A DNA stretch of 21,190 nucleotides from contig JAZUOG010000027.1 in the NCBI GenBank assembly GCA_045604545.1, positions 1 through 21,190 on the forward strand, in the 5' to 3' direction. Shown one piece after another: positions 14,023 to 21,190 of the stretch. A program made the position numbers and the translations under genes. Every line of letters starts with the position of its first letter. Position 1 is the stretch's first letter. A model generated the notes under the pieces. The model was not told where the DNA came from. It saw only the letters and a list, made by a program, of their open reading frames with translations, and searched no databases. The stretch is from RGIG1959 sp045604545 (lineage in GTDB: Bacteria; Bacillota; Clostridia; Oscillospirales; Acutalibacteraceae).

Positions 14023-15267
14023 GTGAAACACATGCCGAAAGTGGAACTGCTTTCTCCTGCGGGAGATGCCGATCGTCTGGACGCGGCACTTCTCTACGGA
14101 GCCGATGCCGTATATCTCGCGGGCACCATGTTCGGCATGCGCACAGCGTGTAAAAACTTTGATGCCGACGAACTGGAGACGGCGGTCAAACGGATCCACG
14201 ATGGCGGCAAACGGGTGTATGTGACCTGCAACACGCTTCCGCGCAATCATGAACTCGAACAACTTCCCGCGTTTCTTGAAATGGCTGATCACGCAGGTGT
14301 TGATGCGCTGATCGTGGCGGATGTGGGTATTCTTCCGCTTGTGAAACGTCACGCGCCGCATTGTCAGCTTCACGCATCGACACAGCTCGGTGTGGTGAAC
14401 TATGCTACCGCTTCGATGCTTTATGATATGGGCGTTTCACGCGTGGTTTTGGCGCGTGAAATGACACTCGATGAAATTGTCGAACTCCGCGCCAAAACGC
14501 CCAAAGAACTCGAATTGGAAGCGTTTGTGCACGGTGCCATGTGTATGGCTGTCTCGGGGCGCTGTATGTTCTCTTACTATCTGGCGGGTCGTGACGGCGG
14601 ACGCGGCGATTGTTCTCAGCCGTGCCGCTGGGGGTATGAATTTATCGAACCTCATCGTCCCGATCGTGTGATGAGTGCCGTTGAACACGACAAAGGAACC
14701 TATCTGTTCAATGCCAACGACTTGAACATGATCGAACACATTCCGGCGCTTTGTGAGGCGGGTATCACGTCGTTCAAAATCGAAGGACGCGCCAAAGCGG
14801 CGTATTATGTTGCCGTGATCACCAATGCGTATCGCCGCGCAATTGACGCCTATGTGGCTTCGGGGTGTGATCCGCAATTTCAGGTTCCCGCTTGGTTGGT
14901 TGAAGAAACCTGCAAGGTCAGTCATCGCCCGTACAGCACCGGCTTCTACTTCTCTGAGCCGACACAGAACAACGCCTTTGGCGGATATGTCCGCTCCTAT
15001 GAAGTGGTGGCGGTTGTCGTCGGATACGAAAACGGTCGGTTGCTTCTTCGTCAGCGTAATCGCTTTTTTGAAGGCGATACGCTTGATGTGCTTTCGCCGA
15101 CAGATGAGCCGTTTTTGCTCAAAGCGGTGGATCTCCGCGATGAAAACGGAGACACGATCGACGGCACGCCGCATCCCGATATGCCGTTCTCGATGGCGTG
15201 TGACCGTCCTTTGCCGAACGGTGCCTTGCTTCGCAAAATGCGTACCGACGATATCACAACTGCATAA
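14023..15267 (+). CDS. Peptidase U32-family protein, probable RNA-hydroxylation enzyme (414 aa)
   Basis: A member of the U32 family. Characterised relatives include TrhP/YegQ-type proteins that make 5-hydroxyuridine in tRNA, and RlhA for rRNA; despite the name, peptidase activity is doubtful for these. The U32 signature is E-A-F-V-H-G-A-M-C-M-A-V-S-G-R-C, with cysteines 174 and 181, followed by C197 and C201 in G-D-C-S-Q-P-C; these are candidate iron-sulfur ligands. The N-terminal L-S-P-A-G-D and F-K-I-E-G-R (about residue 250) are typical. Start is GTG 14023 with AAGGAGA 8 bases upstream; ATG 14032 is possible. It lies 24 bases after mltG. In B. subtilis the mltG homologue yrrL lies near yrrN/yrrO, which encode U32 proteins, so the order is conserved. 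Confidence 0.88.
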   Translation: MKHMPKVELLSPAGDADRLDAALLYGADAVYLAGTMFGMRTACKNFDADELETAVKRIHDGGKRVYVTCNTLPRNHELEQLPAFLEMADHAGVDALIVADVGILPLVKRHAPHCQLHASTQLGVVNYATASMLYDMGVSRVVLAREMTLDEIVELRAKTPKELELEAFVHGAMCMAVSGRCMFSYYLAGRDGGRGDCSQPCRWGYEFIEPHRPDRVMSAVEHDKGTYLFNANDLNMIEHIPALCEAGITSFKIEGRAKAAYYVAVITNAYRRAIDAYVASGCDPQFQVPAWLVEETCKVSHRPYSTGFYFSEPTQNNAFGGYVRSYEVVAVVVGYENGRLLLRQRNRFFEGDTLDVLSPTDEPFLLKAVDLRDENGDTIDGTPHPDMPFSMACDRPLPNGALLRKMRTDDITTA

Positions 15268-15274
15268 ATGATCA

Positions 15275-15319
15275 CCTCCGTTTCCGGGTATACTGTCCCT
15301 TGAAACGGAGGCGTTTTTT
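15275..15319 (+). promoter_or_regulatory. Terminator-like hairpin containing the ribosome site of the PBP gene
   Basis: CCTCCGTTTC (15275-15284) pairs perfectly with GAAACGGAGG (15302-15311) around a 17-base loop, followed by six T residues (15314-15319) and then directly the ATG at 15320. It looks like a Rho-independent terminator for the upstream operon, but its 3' arm is also the GGAGG ribosome site of the PBP gene. Read-through RNA would hide that site. A possible -10 TATACT lies in the loop (15289-15294), although no matching -35 is visible. Either attenuation or a merged terminator and leader would fit. Confidence 0.7.
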
Positions 15320-16930
15320 ATGGTTAAAAGAGCAATCGGTGTGTTATCGGTGTTGGTGGTCATCTTTTGCGGCCTGACAGCGCGTATATGGGTGTTGTCC
15401 GGCACAGCAACATATACCGTCACATCGACGCAGTCGTCAAAGACCCGAACGCTTGCTGTGGCGCGCGGAACGATATACGATCGCTACGGTCAGCCGCTTG
15501 TCAATCAAACCACCGACACGGTGGCGTTGTTGTCATCGTCGTCGGCGTCGGTTGACACGCTCTTTTCCGTTTTTTCGGACGAAGAAGCGCGCGAAGCGGC
15601 AGAACGGTTGTCCCGCGGTGAACGCCTGATCGTGACGTTGCCGAATGAAAATCCGTTGTTGACAAGCGTATCGGCTCCTGTCCGATACGGGGACAACGCC
15701 TGTGCCGTTCACCTTATCGGCTACGTTGACGGGGAAGGAAACGGCGTTTGCGGATTGGAAATGGCGTATGATTCTCTTCTTCGAATCGATGATGCCAAGG
15801 CAACGGTTTCTTACACCGTTGATGCATTGGGCAGAGCCGGGATTCATTCCACCGATGTGGTGCAGGATTTGCTGTATTTGTCGTCTTCCGGGATTGTGAC
15901 TACGCTCGATTCTCAAATACAGCAAATCGTCTCGCAAGCATCGCAGTTGTGTATTGAGCGTGGGGCTGTGCTGGTTTCCGAGGTGCATACCGGCGATATA
16001 CTGGCGGCGTTGAGCATGCCGTTGTATGATCCGCGAAACGTGGCAAAATCGCTGGAACGTGCCGATGCACCGCTCATCGATCGGACAATGCTCAACTACA
16101 ATCTCGGATCTGTGTTTAAAATTATCACCGCCGCCGCCGCGTTGGAGAGCGGAATACACGAAACAAAGCAGTATATTTGTGACGGAACGGTGACGGTCAA
16201 CGGTGTGTCGTTCGGGTGTCACAACGAAAAGGGCGACGGTACGTTAAATATGCGGGAAGCAATGGCGCGTTCGTGCAATTGTTATTTTATTCAGCTTGCC
16301 CTTGAAGTGGGAGGAGAAGCGATGGCGAAGATGGCCGAAAAGGCTCATTTCGGGGAAACGATCGTTGTTGCCGATGGATTGCAAACGGCATCATCGCTGA
16401 TCCCTCAAAAAGAGGATCTGTCTGTCGGAGCGGCGGTTGCCAACTTTTCGATCGGGCAGGGAGATCTGCTTGCTTCTCCGATTCATGTGCAAGCGTTACT
16501 CGCGGCGGTGGCGAATGACGGCGTGTGGAATCGTCCGAATGTGTTTTTGGGGACGGTTGATGAAAACGGGGAAATGACCGTCGCCAAAAGGACGGGATCC
16601 GAGCGTCTGTTTTCGATGGCTACGGCAAAAACGCTCAAAGAGATGTTGACACAAGTTGTTGAGACGGGGACGGGACAACGTGCCGCGGGATCGTATGGCC
16701 GTGCGGCGGGGAAGACGGGGACGGCGCAAACCGGTTGGGTCGTTGACGGTCAGGAGGTTGTCCAAAGCTGGTTTTCGGGGTTTTATCCCGCTGAGGATCC
16801 GCAATATGTTATCACCGTGTTATCGGAAAACGGCGGTGCAACGGGGAAGACGGCGGCACCGCTGTTTTCGGAGATCTGTAATCGTCTGTATGAAGCGGGG
16901 CTGGTCGAAAAAGAGATAAACGCCTATTGA
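15320..16930 (+). CDS. Class B penicillin-binding protein, transpeptidase (536 aa)
   Basis: A membrane-anchored D,D-transpeptidase that cross-links peptidoglycan and is a target of beta-lactams. One N-terminal membrane helix (about residues 4-24) is followed by the dimerisation-region signature A-R-G-T-I-Y-D-R-Y-G. The penicillin-binding domain has all three active-site motifs: S-V-F-K (Ser264, Lys267), S-C-N (318-320) and K-T-G (465-467) in G-K-T-G-T-A-Q-T. The usual P-G-S-T-F-K is L-G-S-V-F-K here. It resembles PBP2/SpoVD/PbpI-type enzymes; without search I cannot say which. Start 15320 has GGAGG 8 bases upstream, inside the hairpin at 15275-15319. The -35 box of the alaS promoter overlaps its stop codon. 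Confidence 0.92.
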   Translation: MVKRAIGVLSVLVVIFCGLTARIWVLSGTATYTVTSTQSSKTRTLAVARGTIYDRYGQPLVNQTTDTVALLSSSSASVDTLFSVFSDEEAREAAERLSRGERLIVTLPNENPLLTSVSAPVRYGDNACAVHLIGYVDGEGNGVCGLEMAYDSLLRIDDAKATVSYTVDALGRAGIHSTDVVQDLLYLSSSGIVTTLDSQIQQIVSQASQLCIERGAVLVSEVHTGDILAALSMPLYDPRNVAKSLERADAPLIDRTMLNYNLGSVFKIITAAAALESGIHETKQYICDGTVTVNGVSFGCHNEKGDGTLNMREAMARSCNCYFIQLALEVGGEAMAKMAEKAHFGETIVVADGLQTASSLIPQKEDLSVGAAVANFSIGQGDLLASPIHVQALLAAVANDGVWNRPNVFLGTVDENGEMTVAKRTGSERLFSMATAKTLKEMLTQVVETGTGQRAAGSYGRAAGKTGTAQTGWVVDGQEVVQSWFSGFYPAEDPQYVITVLSENGGATGKTAAPLFSEICNRLYEAGLVEKEINAY

Positions 16931-16956
16931 CAAAACCGCCACAGCGGGTATATACT
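16927..16956 (+). promoter_or_regulatory. Promoter of the alaS T-box transcript
   Basis: Perfect -35 TTGACA (16927-16932), an 18-base spacer and -10 TATACT (16951-16956). The -35 box includes the PBP stop codon (16928-16930), so the two units are packed with no free space. Confidence 0.85.
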
Positions 16957-16962
16957 ATAAAC

Positions 16963-17206
16963 GATATGAAAAAGCGTTGAAGGGGCCGAAATTGCCTTTT
17001 CGCACACCAGAGAAGGGTGTCCGTGCAGGTTTGCGCGGCTGGAAGACACCCTGTGCAATGAAACGGCGATGTGCCTCCCCTGAGCTTCGTTGTGAAAAGC
17101 AACGACGTTGTCCCGCGTTAAGGGAGCAAAGTGACGGTCATGCGACCGTAATTTGGGTGGTACCACGGAACACTTCCGTCCCATTGAGGGATGGAAGTGT
17201 TTTTTT
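16963..17206 (+). ncRNA. T-box leader (tRNA-sensing riboswitch) of alaS
   Basis: A long structured leader ahead of alaS that senses uncharged tRNA and lets transcription continue when it is present. Positions 17154-17168 carry the T-box core T-G-G-G-T-G-G-T-A-C-C-A-C-G-G, whose GGTGG pairs with the tRNA 3' end. A small hairpin (ACGGTC/GACCGT, 17134-17149) precedes it. Stem I is visible as GCAC and GGGTGTC pairing with GACACCC and GTGC, plus an AGGGG/CCCCT base helix. A terminator follows at 17169-17206. The likely specifier region is around 17061-17070; an alanine codon GCG sits at 17066-17068, but GGC overlaps it, so the exact specifier is not settled. Confidence 0.9.
17169..17206 (+). terminator. 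Regulated terminator of the alaS T-box
   Basis: AACACTTCC plus GTCCC (17169-17182) pairs with GGGAT plus GGAAGTGTT (17188-17201) around the loop ATTGA, followed by a run of T residues to 17206. The alternative antiterminator uses the upstream T-box core. alaS begins 46 bases further on. Confidence 0.9.
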
Positions 17207-17252
17207 GTTGACCGCTTAGGCAATATCAATCAACAAAGGAGAATGAACGATC

Positions 17253-19895
17253 ATGAAATGGACAGGACTCAATGAACTGCGTGAAAAGTATCTCGCGTTT
17301 TTTGAGAGCAAGGGACATCTGCGTCTGCCGAGCTTTTCGCTCGTGCCCAACAACGACAAATCCCTGCTCCTCATCAACTCCGGCATGGCGCCTATGAAAA
17401 AGTACTTCACCGGCGAAATCACGCCGCCTCGCAAGCGCGTGACGACCTGCCAGAAGTGCATTCGCACCCCCGACATCGAACGTGTCGGCAAAACCGCCCG
17501 TCACGGCACCTATTTTGAGATGCTCGGCAACTTCAGCTTCGGCGATTATTTCAAACACGAAGCGACTGCGTGGGCGTGGGAATTCTGCACGCAGGTTCTT
17601 GAGCTTCCCAAGGATCGCATCTGGATTTCGATCTACGAAAACGACGATGAGGCGAAGGATATTTGGGTGAACGAGGTCGGCGTGGATGCTTCTCACATTG
17701 TCCGCCTCGGCAAAGAGGACAACTTCTGGGAGCACGGCAGCGGTCCTTGCGGTCCTTGCTCCGAGCTGTATTTTGACCGTGGCGAAGAGCACGGTTGCGG
17801 CAGTCCCGATTGCGGCGTCGGCTGTGAGTGCGATCGTTACGTCGAGTTCTGGAACCTCGTGTTTACCCAGTTTGACAACGACGGCAACGGCAACTACTCT
17901 CCGCTCGAACACCCCAACATTGATACCGGCATGGGTCTTGAGCGCCTTGCGTGCATTATGCAGGGCGTCGGCAACCTGTTTGAGGTTGATACCGTTCAGA
18001 ACATCATGACCCACATCAGCAAGATCGCCGGTGTGACCTACAAAGAAAACGAGAAGACCGACGTCTCTCTCCGCGTGATCACCGACCACATTCGTTCGAC
18101 CGTTTTCATGATCGGCGACGGTGTCATGCCTTCCAATGCCGGTCGCGGTTACGTTCTGCGTCGTCTGCTCCGTCGTGCGGCGCGTCACGGTCGCCTGCTC
18201 GGCATCAAAGAGCCGTTCCTCTACAAAGTGGCGGATACGGTCATTGCTGAGAATCATTCTGCTTATCCCGAGCTTGCCGATAAACAGGATTTCATTCGTA
18301 CGCTTATTGAGAAGGAAGAGGAAGCCTTCGGCAAGACCATCGACGGCGGTCTGTCTGTGCTCGATTTCATGCTTTCCGAAATGAAGGGTGACACACTTTC
18401 CGGTGAAAACGCCTTCAAGCTGTATGATACTTACGGATTCCCTGTCGATCTGACCCGCGATATTCTCGAGGAAAAGGGCTACAAGGTTGACGAAGAGGCG
18501 TTCGATAAGCTGATGGCCGAACAGCGTCATCGCGCCCGCGATGCCCGCAAGGATGCCGGTGCCGATGCCTGGAAGGGCAAGGCAACGGTGATCGAACAGC
18601 TCGAGCCGAGCACATTCGTCGGCTATACGGATATGTCTGTTCAGGCAACCGTCAAAGCGATCGTGCGTGACGGTGAGATGGTTGACAGTGTGACGGAAGG
18701 CGACGAGGCGATCGTCGTTCTCGATGTGACACCGTTCTATGCCGAAAGCGGCGGACAGGTCGGCGATGTCGGCGTGATCACCACAGAAGGCGGTACTTTT
18801 GAGGTGCTGGAAACCTTCAAGGGCGCTTCGGGTGTTGTGGCGCAAGGCGGTACCGTTCAAAATGGCGACCTGCGCGTGGGCGATACCGTGAAGGCTGAGG
18901 TCAACGTGCAGACTCGTCGTGCGACGATGCGTAACCACACGGCGGCGCACTTGTTGCAAGCGGCGCTCCGCCGCGTGCTCGGCACGCATGTTGAACAAGC
19001 AGGTCAGCTTGTTGACAGCCGTAAGATGCGTTTTGACTTCACGCACTTTGTCGCGATGACGGCGGAAGAAATCGCCGAAGTGGAAGCGCTTGTGAACGCG
19101 TGGATTATGGACGCGGTGTCTACCGATATCCGTGAAATGCCGATCGACGAAGCCAGAAAGCTTGGCGCGATGGCGTTGTTCGGTGAGAAATACGGCGATG
19201 TTGTCCGTGTGGTGAATGTTCCTGAGGTCTCTGTCGAATTCTGCGGCGGCACTCATGTCGCGAACACTGCCGAGCTCGGTTTGTTCCGCATCATTTCCGA
19301 AACGTCTGTTGCGGCAGGTGTGCGCCGTATTGAAGCGGTGACCGGCACCAACGTGCTGGCGCTTCTTGATCAATACGTTTCGCAGATGAACGAGACCGCA
19401 CGTGCCCTGAAAGCCAACTCCCGCGATGATGTGCCTCGTCGTGCCGCACAGATCATGGCGGAAATGAAAGACGTGCAGGCGAAACTCAAGGAAGCTGAGG
19501 GTACCATCGCTTCCAACCGTCTCCACTCACTGTTTGACAACGCCCATGACCATAAAGGTATCAAGGTGATCACGGCGATGCTTCCCGATGTGGACGGCGA
19601 TGCTCTTCGTACACTTGTTGACAGAGCACGGGATATCGACGGTGGCAAAGCGGTTGCGCTTCTTGCCGGTGTTAACGCCGCACAGAACAGCGTGACATTC
19701 TGCTGCTGCTGCGGTGCCGAAGCGGTCAAACGCGGCGCTCATGCCGGTACTATCGTGCGTGAAGCGGCGGCTGTTTGCGGCGGACGCGGCGGCGGACGTC
19801 CCGACATGGCCATGGCAGGTGCGAAGGATATCAACAAGGTCGATGAGGCTCTCTACACTGTGGCGGCAACGCTTGACAGCCTGCTGAAGGACTAA
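17253..19895 (+). CDS. alaS: Alanyl-tRNA synthetase (880 aa)
   Basis: Charges tRNA-Ala with alanine and hydrolyses wrongly charged Ser- and Gly-tRNA. The catalytic domain begins M-K-W-T-G-L-N-E-L-R-E-K-Y-L and has N-S-G-M-A-P-M-K-K-Y-F and R-H-G-T-Y-F-E-M-L-G-N-F-S-F-G-D-Y-F, both diagnostic of AlaRS. The editing domain has the zinc ligands His562 and His566 (N-H-T-A-A-H-L-L) and Cys664 and His668 (C-G-G-T-H). The C-terminal glycine-rich G-G-R-G-G-G-R-P-D-M-A is also standard. Length is normal and complete. The start at 17253 follows AAAGGAG. A T-box controls expression, so it responds to alanine starvation. The next gene follows after 14 bases. Confidence 0.97.
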   Translation: MKWTGLNELREKYLAFFESKGHLRLPSFSLVPNNDKSLLLINSGMAPMKKYFTGEITPPRKRVTTCQKCIRTPDIERVGKTARHGTYFEMLGNFSFGDYFKHEATAWAWEFCTQVLELPKDRIWISIYENDDEAKDIWVNEVGVDASHIVRLGKEDNFWEHGSGPCGPCSELYFDRGEEHGCGSPDCGVGCECDRYVEFWNLVFTQFDNDGNGNYSPLEHPNIDTGMGLERLACIMQGVGNLFEVDTVQNIMTHISKIAGVTYKENEKTDVSLRVITDHIRSTVFMIGDGVMPSNAGRGYVLRRLLRRAARHGRLLGIKEPFLYKVADTVIAENHSAYPELADKQDFIRTLIEKEEEAFGKTIDGGLSVLDFMLSEMKGDTLSGENAFKLYDTYGFPVDLTRDILEEKGYKVDEEAFDKLMAEQRHRARDARKDAGADAWKGKATVIEQLEPSTFVGYTDMSVQATVKAIVRDGEMVDSVTEGDEAIVVLDVTPFYAESGGQVGDVGVITTEGGTFEVLETFKGASGVVAQGGTVQNGDLRVGDTVKAEVNVQTRRATMRNHTAAHLLQAALRRVLGTHVEQAGQLVDSRKMRFDFTHFVAMTAEEIAEVEALVNAWIMDAVSTDIREMPIDEARKLGAMALFGEKYGDVVRVVNVPEVSVEFCGGTHVANTAELGLFRIISETSVAAGVRRIEAVTGTNVLALLDQYVSQMNETARALKANSRDDVPRRAAQIMAEMKDVQAKLKEAEGTIASNRLHSLFDNAHDHKGIKVITAMLPDVDGDALRTLVDRARDIDGGKAVALLAGVNAAQNSVTFCCCCGAEAVKRGAHAGTIVREAAAVCGGRGGGRPDMAMAGAKDINKVDEALYTVAATLDSLLKD

Positions 19896-19909
19896 GAGGA
19901 GACAGCGTT

Positions 19910-20242
19910 ATGGATTGTTTGTTTTGTAAGATCGTCGACGGTATCATTCCCAACAATACGGTTTATGAGGACGACACCGTACTGGCGTTTCACGATATTG
20001 CTCCCGTTGCTCCCGTGCACGTACTGGTGATCCCGAAGGCTCATCTCAGCGGCGTTGCCGATGTGACGGCTGAAAATGCCGCTGTCGTGGCTCACATTTT
20101 TGAAGTGATCCCGCAAATTGCCGCGAAACTGGGTATGACCGATTATCGTGTGGTAACGAACAACGGTGCTGATGCGGGACAAACCGTCGGACACCTGCAT
20201 TTCCACATTCTCGGCGGTCGCGTTCTCGGAGAAATGGGTTGA
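19910..20242 (+). CDS. HIT-family (HinT-like) nucleotide hydrolase (110 aa)
   Basis: A histidine-triad protein that hydrolyses AMP-linked phosphoramidates, including aminoacyl-AMP leaving groups. The triad H-x-H-x-H is His95, His97 and His99 in G-H-L-H-F-H-I-L-G-G-R. The N-terminal C-L-F-C-K-I-V supplies the zinc-binding-like cysteines of many HinT proteins. Length is typical. A GAGGAG ribosome site lies upstream and alaS ends 14 bases before, so it is in the alaS operon; clearing aminoacyl-adenylate products would fit but is inference. Confidence 0.93.
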   Translation: MDCLFCKIVDGIIPNNTVYEDDTVLAFHDIAPVAPVHVLVIPKAHLSGVADVTAENAAVVAHIFEVIPQIAAKLGMTDYRVVTNNGADAGQTVGHLHFHILGGRVLGEMG

Positions 20243-20250
20243 TCTGATCC

Positions 20251-21123
20251 ATGAAATACATCATTGCAGATTTAGAGTGGAATGGTACGTTTTCCAAAAA
20301 AGCCCACGGCTACTTCAATGAAATTATCGAAGTGGGCGCGGTGGCTTTTGATGAAGATATGCAACCACTCGGCACATTCCATCGTGTGATCAAGCCGGTC
20401 GTCAGCAAAAAGCTGTCTCAGATCGTGCGCGATCTCACGCACATCACTCCCGAAGAGCTCGAATCCTCGCATCACACGTTTCAAAGTGTGATGAAGGAGT
20501 TTGCCGAGTGGGCGGGAGATGAGGCGGCACTCCTGACGTGGAGCAACACCGATTTATTGGTGCTTCTTGAGAATTTTGCCTTTTTTACAAAGAAACATGC
20601 GATTCCGTTTATGGCGTACTATGCCGACATTCAGGTGTATTGCCAAAAACGCATGGGTGTGGATACCTCTCAGCAGATGGGATTGTCCCGTGCATGCGAA
20701 GTGCTTGATATCAATGCCGAAGACAGCGCGTTGCATCGGGCGCTCGATGACAGCCGACTGACGGCAAAGGTGTTTTCACGCGTATATGATAAAGCGTCGT
20801 TCCTGGAGTTTGTCAAACCGGTTGACGATGAATTCTATGCCCGTTTGCTGTTTAAGCCCGTTGTGATCAGCTCGATCGATCATCCGCTTATCAAGCGCAG
20901 TGATCTGTGTTTCTCCTGTGAAGATTGTAAGAAGAATCTTCATCGGAAAAGTAAGTGGACGTTCCGCAACCGTCATTTCTATGCCGTGTTTTTTTGCCGC
21001 CATTGTAAAAAAACATACACCGCCAACGTGCAATATAAACAGACGTATGACGGTGTGGTTGTGCGCAGAAGGCTGAAAGAAAAGCCGCCTGCGGAAGAAA
21101 CCGCCACAGAGAACCAAAACTAA
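20251..21123 (+). CDS. DEDDh 3'-5' exonuclease with C-terminal zinc-ribbon-like domain (290 aa)
   Basis: A DnaQ-like exonuclease that digests DNA or RNA from 3' ends; the precise substrate is unknown. Exonuclease motif I is D-L-E (Asp7, Glu9), motif II lies near Asp101 in W-S-N-T-D, and motif III is H-R-A-L-D-D (His162, Asp167), which is the DEDDh type. The N-terminal K-Y-I-I-A-D-L-E-W-N is reminiscent of KapD/Eri-1-type proteins. After residue 215 there is a cysteine cluster (C220, C223, C226 and C249, C252) that could bind zinc. The start at 20251 is only 8 bases after the HIT stop, with a distant GGAG (20229-20232), so translation probably depends on the upstream gene. A terminator ends the operon. 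Confidence 0.87.
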   Translation: MKYIIADLEWNGTFSKKAHGYFNEIIEVGAVAFDEDMQPLGTFHRVIKPVVSKKLSQIVRDLTHITPEELESSHHTFQSVMKEFAEWAGDEAALLTWSNTDLLVLLENFAFFTKKHAIPFMAYYADIQVYCQKRMGVDTSQQMGLSRACEVLDINAEDSALHRALDDSRLTAKVFSRVYDKASFLEFVKPVDDEFYARLLFKPVVISSIDHPLIKRSDLCFSCEDCKKNLHRKSKWTFRNRHFYAVFFCRHCKKTYTANVQYKQTYDGVVVRRRLKEKPPAEETATENQN

Positions 21124-21126
21124 AAT

Positions 21127-21159
21127 AAAGAGACGCCTGCAATCGCAGGCGGCTCTTTT
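21127..21159 (+). terminator. Terminator of the alaS operon
   Basis: AAAGAG and GCCTGC (21127-21140) pair with GCAGGC and CTCTTT (21145-21158), with a two-base internal mismatch and the loop AATC, followed by T residues. It begins just after the stop at 21123. The remaining 31 bases show nothing. Confidence 0.9.
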
Positions 21160-21190
21160 GTGGTGTAAATGATTTAGGTTTCAGCAAAAT

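Noticed and set aside
12319..14373. Very long minus-strand open frame (684 codons) opposite mltG
   Set aside because: It runs antisense to the well-supported cyclo-ligase, mltG and U32 genes, has no ribosome site, and its His/Arg-rich composition is a typical shadow of GC-skewed codon use on the other strand.
17226..19526. Long minus-strand open frame (766 codons) opposite alaS
   Set aside because: Exact antisense of alaS, which has every expected motif; the opposite frame has no recognisable domain or start signal.

Overview
The window looks like a chromosomal segment of a Gram-positive, anaerobic, fibre-degrading Clostridia member, probably a gut Oscillospirales/Ruminococcaceae-type organism. 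Evidence: strong GGAGG-type ribosome sites, consensus SigA-like promoters with 17-18 bp spacers, an alaS T-box leader, a dockerin-bearing carbohydrate esterase (cellulosome-type anchoring), ThyX instead of ThyA in the part seen, and a Clostridia/Bacilli-like mltG - U32 - PBP - alaS neighbourhood. The species cannot be named from sequence alone.

Region 1 (1 to about 1480) is visibly AT-rich and differs from the rest. On the minus strand it holds the start of a gene running off the left edge, behind a good promoter with a palindromic operator. It also holds what looks like the tail of a mobilisation (relaxase) operon: two overlapping frames, a small downstream ORF and a strong terminator. A plus-strand GNAT acetyltransferase follows. 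I read this as the eroded end of an integrative/mobilisable element.

Region 2 (1485-3766) is a single-gene unit with its own promoter and terminator: a secreted SGNH/CE2-like esterase with a C-terminal type I dockerin. Region 3 (3864-6610) is a type I DNA methyltransferase pair, hsdM-hsdS, with no restriction subunit hsdR in the window. Region 4 (6633-8674, minus strand) is a two-gene operon for a xylose-isomerase-like TIM-barrel enzyme and a Gfo/Idh/MocA oxidoreductase, typical of sugar or polyol metabolism. It converges with hsdS on a shared bidirectional terminator.

Region 5 (8736-15319) carries a small membrane-anchored helix-hairpin-helix protein, then a tightly packed housekeeping operon: thyX, tmk, a GNAT gene, a DJ-1/PfpI gene, 5-formyl-THF cyclo-ligase, mltG and a U32-family protein. 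It joins thymidylate/folate metabolism with cell-wall and RNA-modification functions. The U32 gene ends in a terminator-like hairpin whose 3' arm contains the ribosome site of the next gene, a penicillin-binding transpeptidase (15320-16930).

Region 6 (16927-21159) starts with a promoter that overlaps the PBP stop codon, followed by a T-box leader, alaS, a HIT-family hydrolase and a DEDDh exonuclease, closed by a terminator. I saw no CRISPR array, rRNA, intact tRNA, prophage or intact insertion sequence. No clearly novel multi-gene system is evident. The most unusual features are the ribosome-site/terminator overlap before the PBP, the restriction-less methyltransferase pair, and the overlapping frames of the mobilisation remnant.
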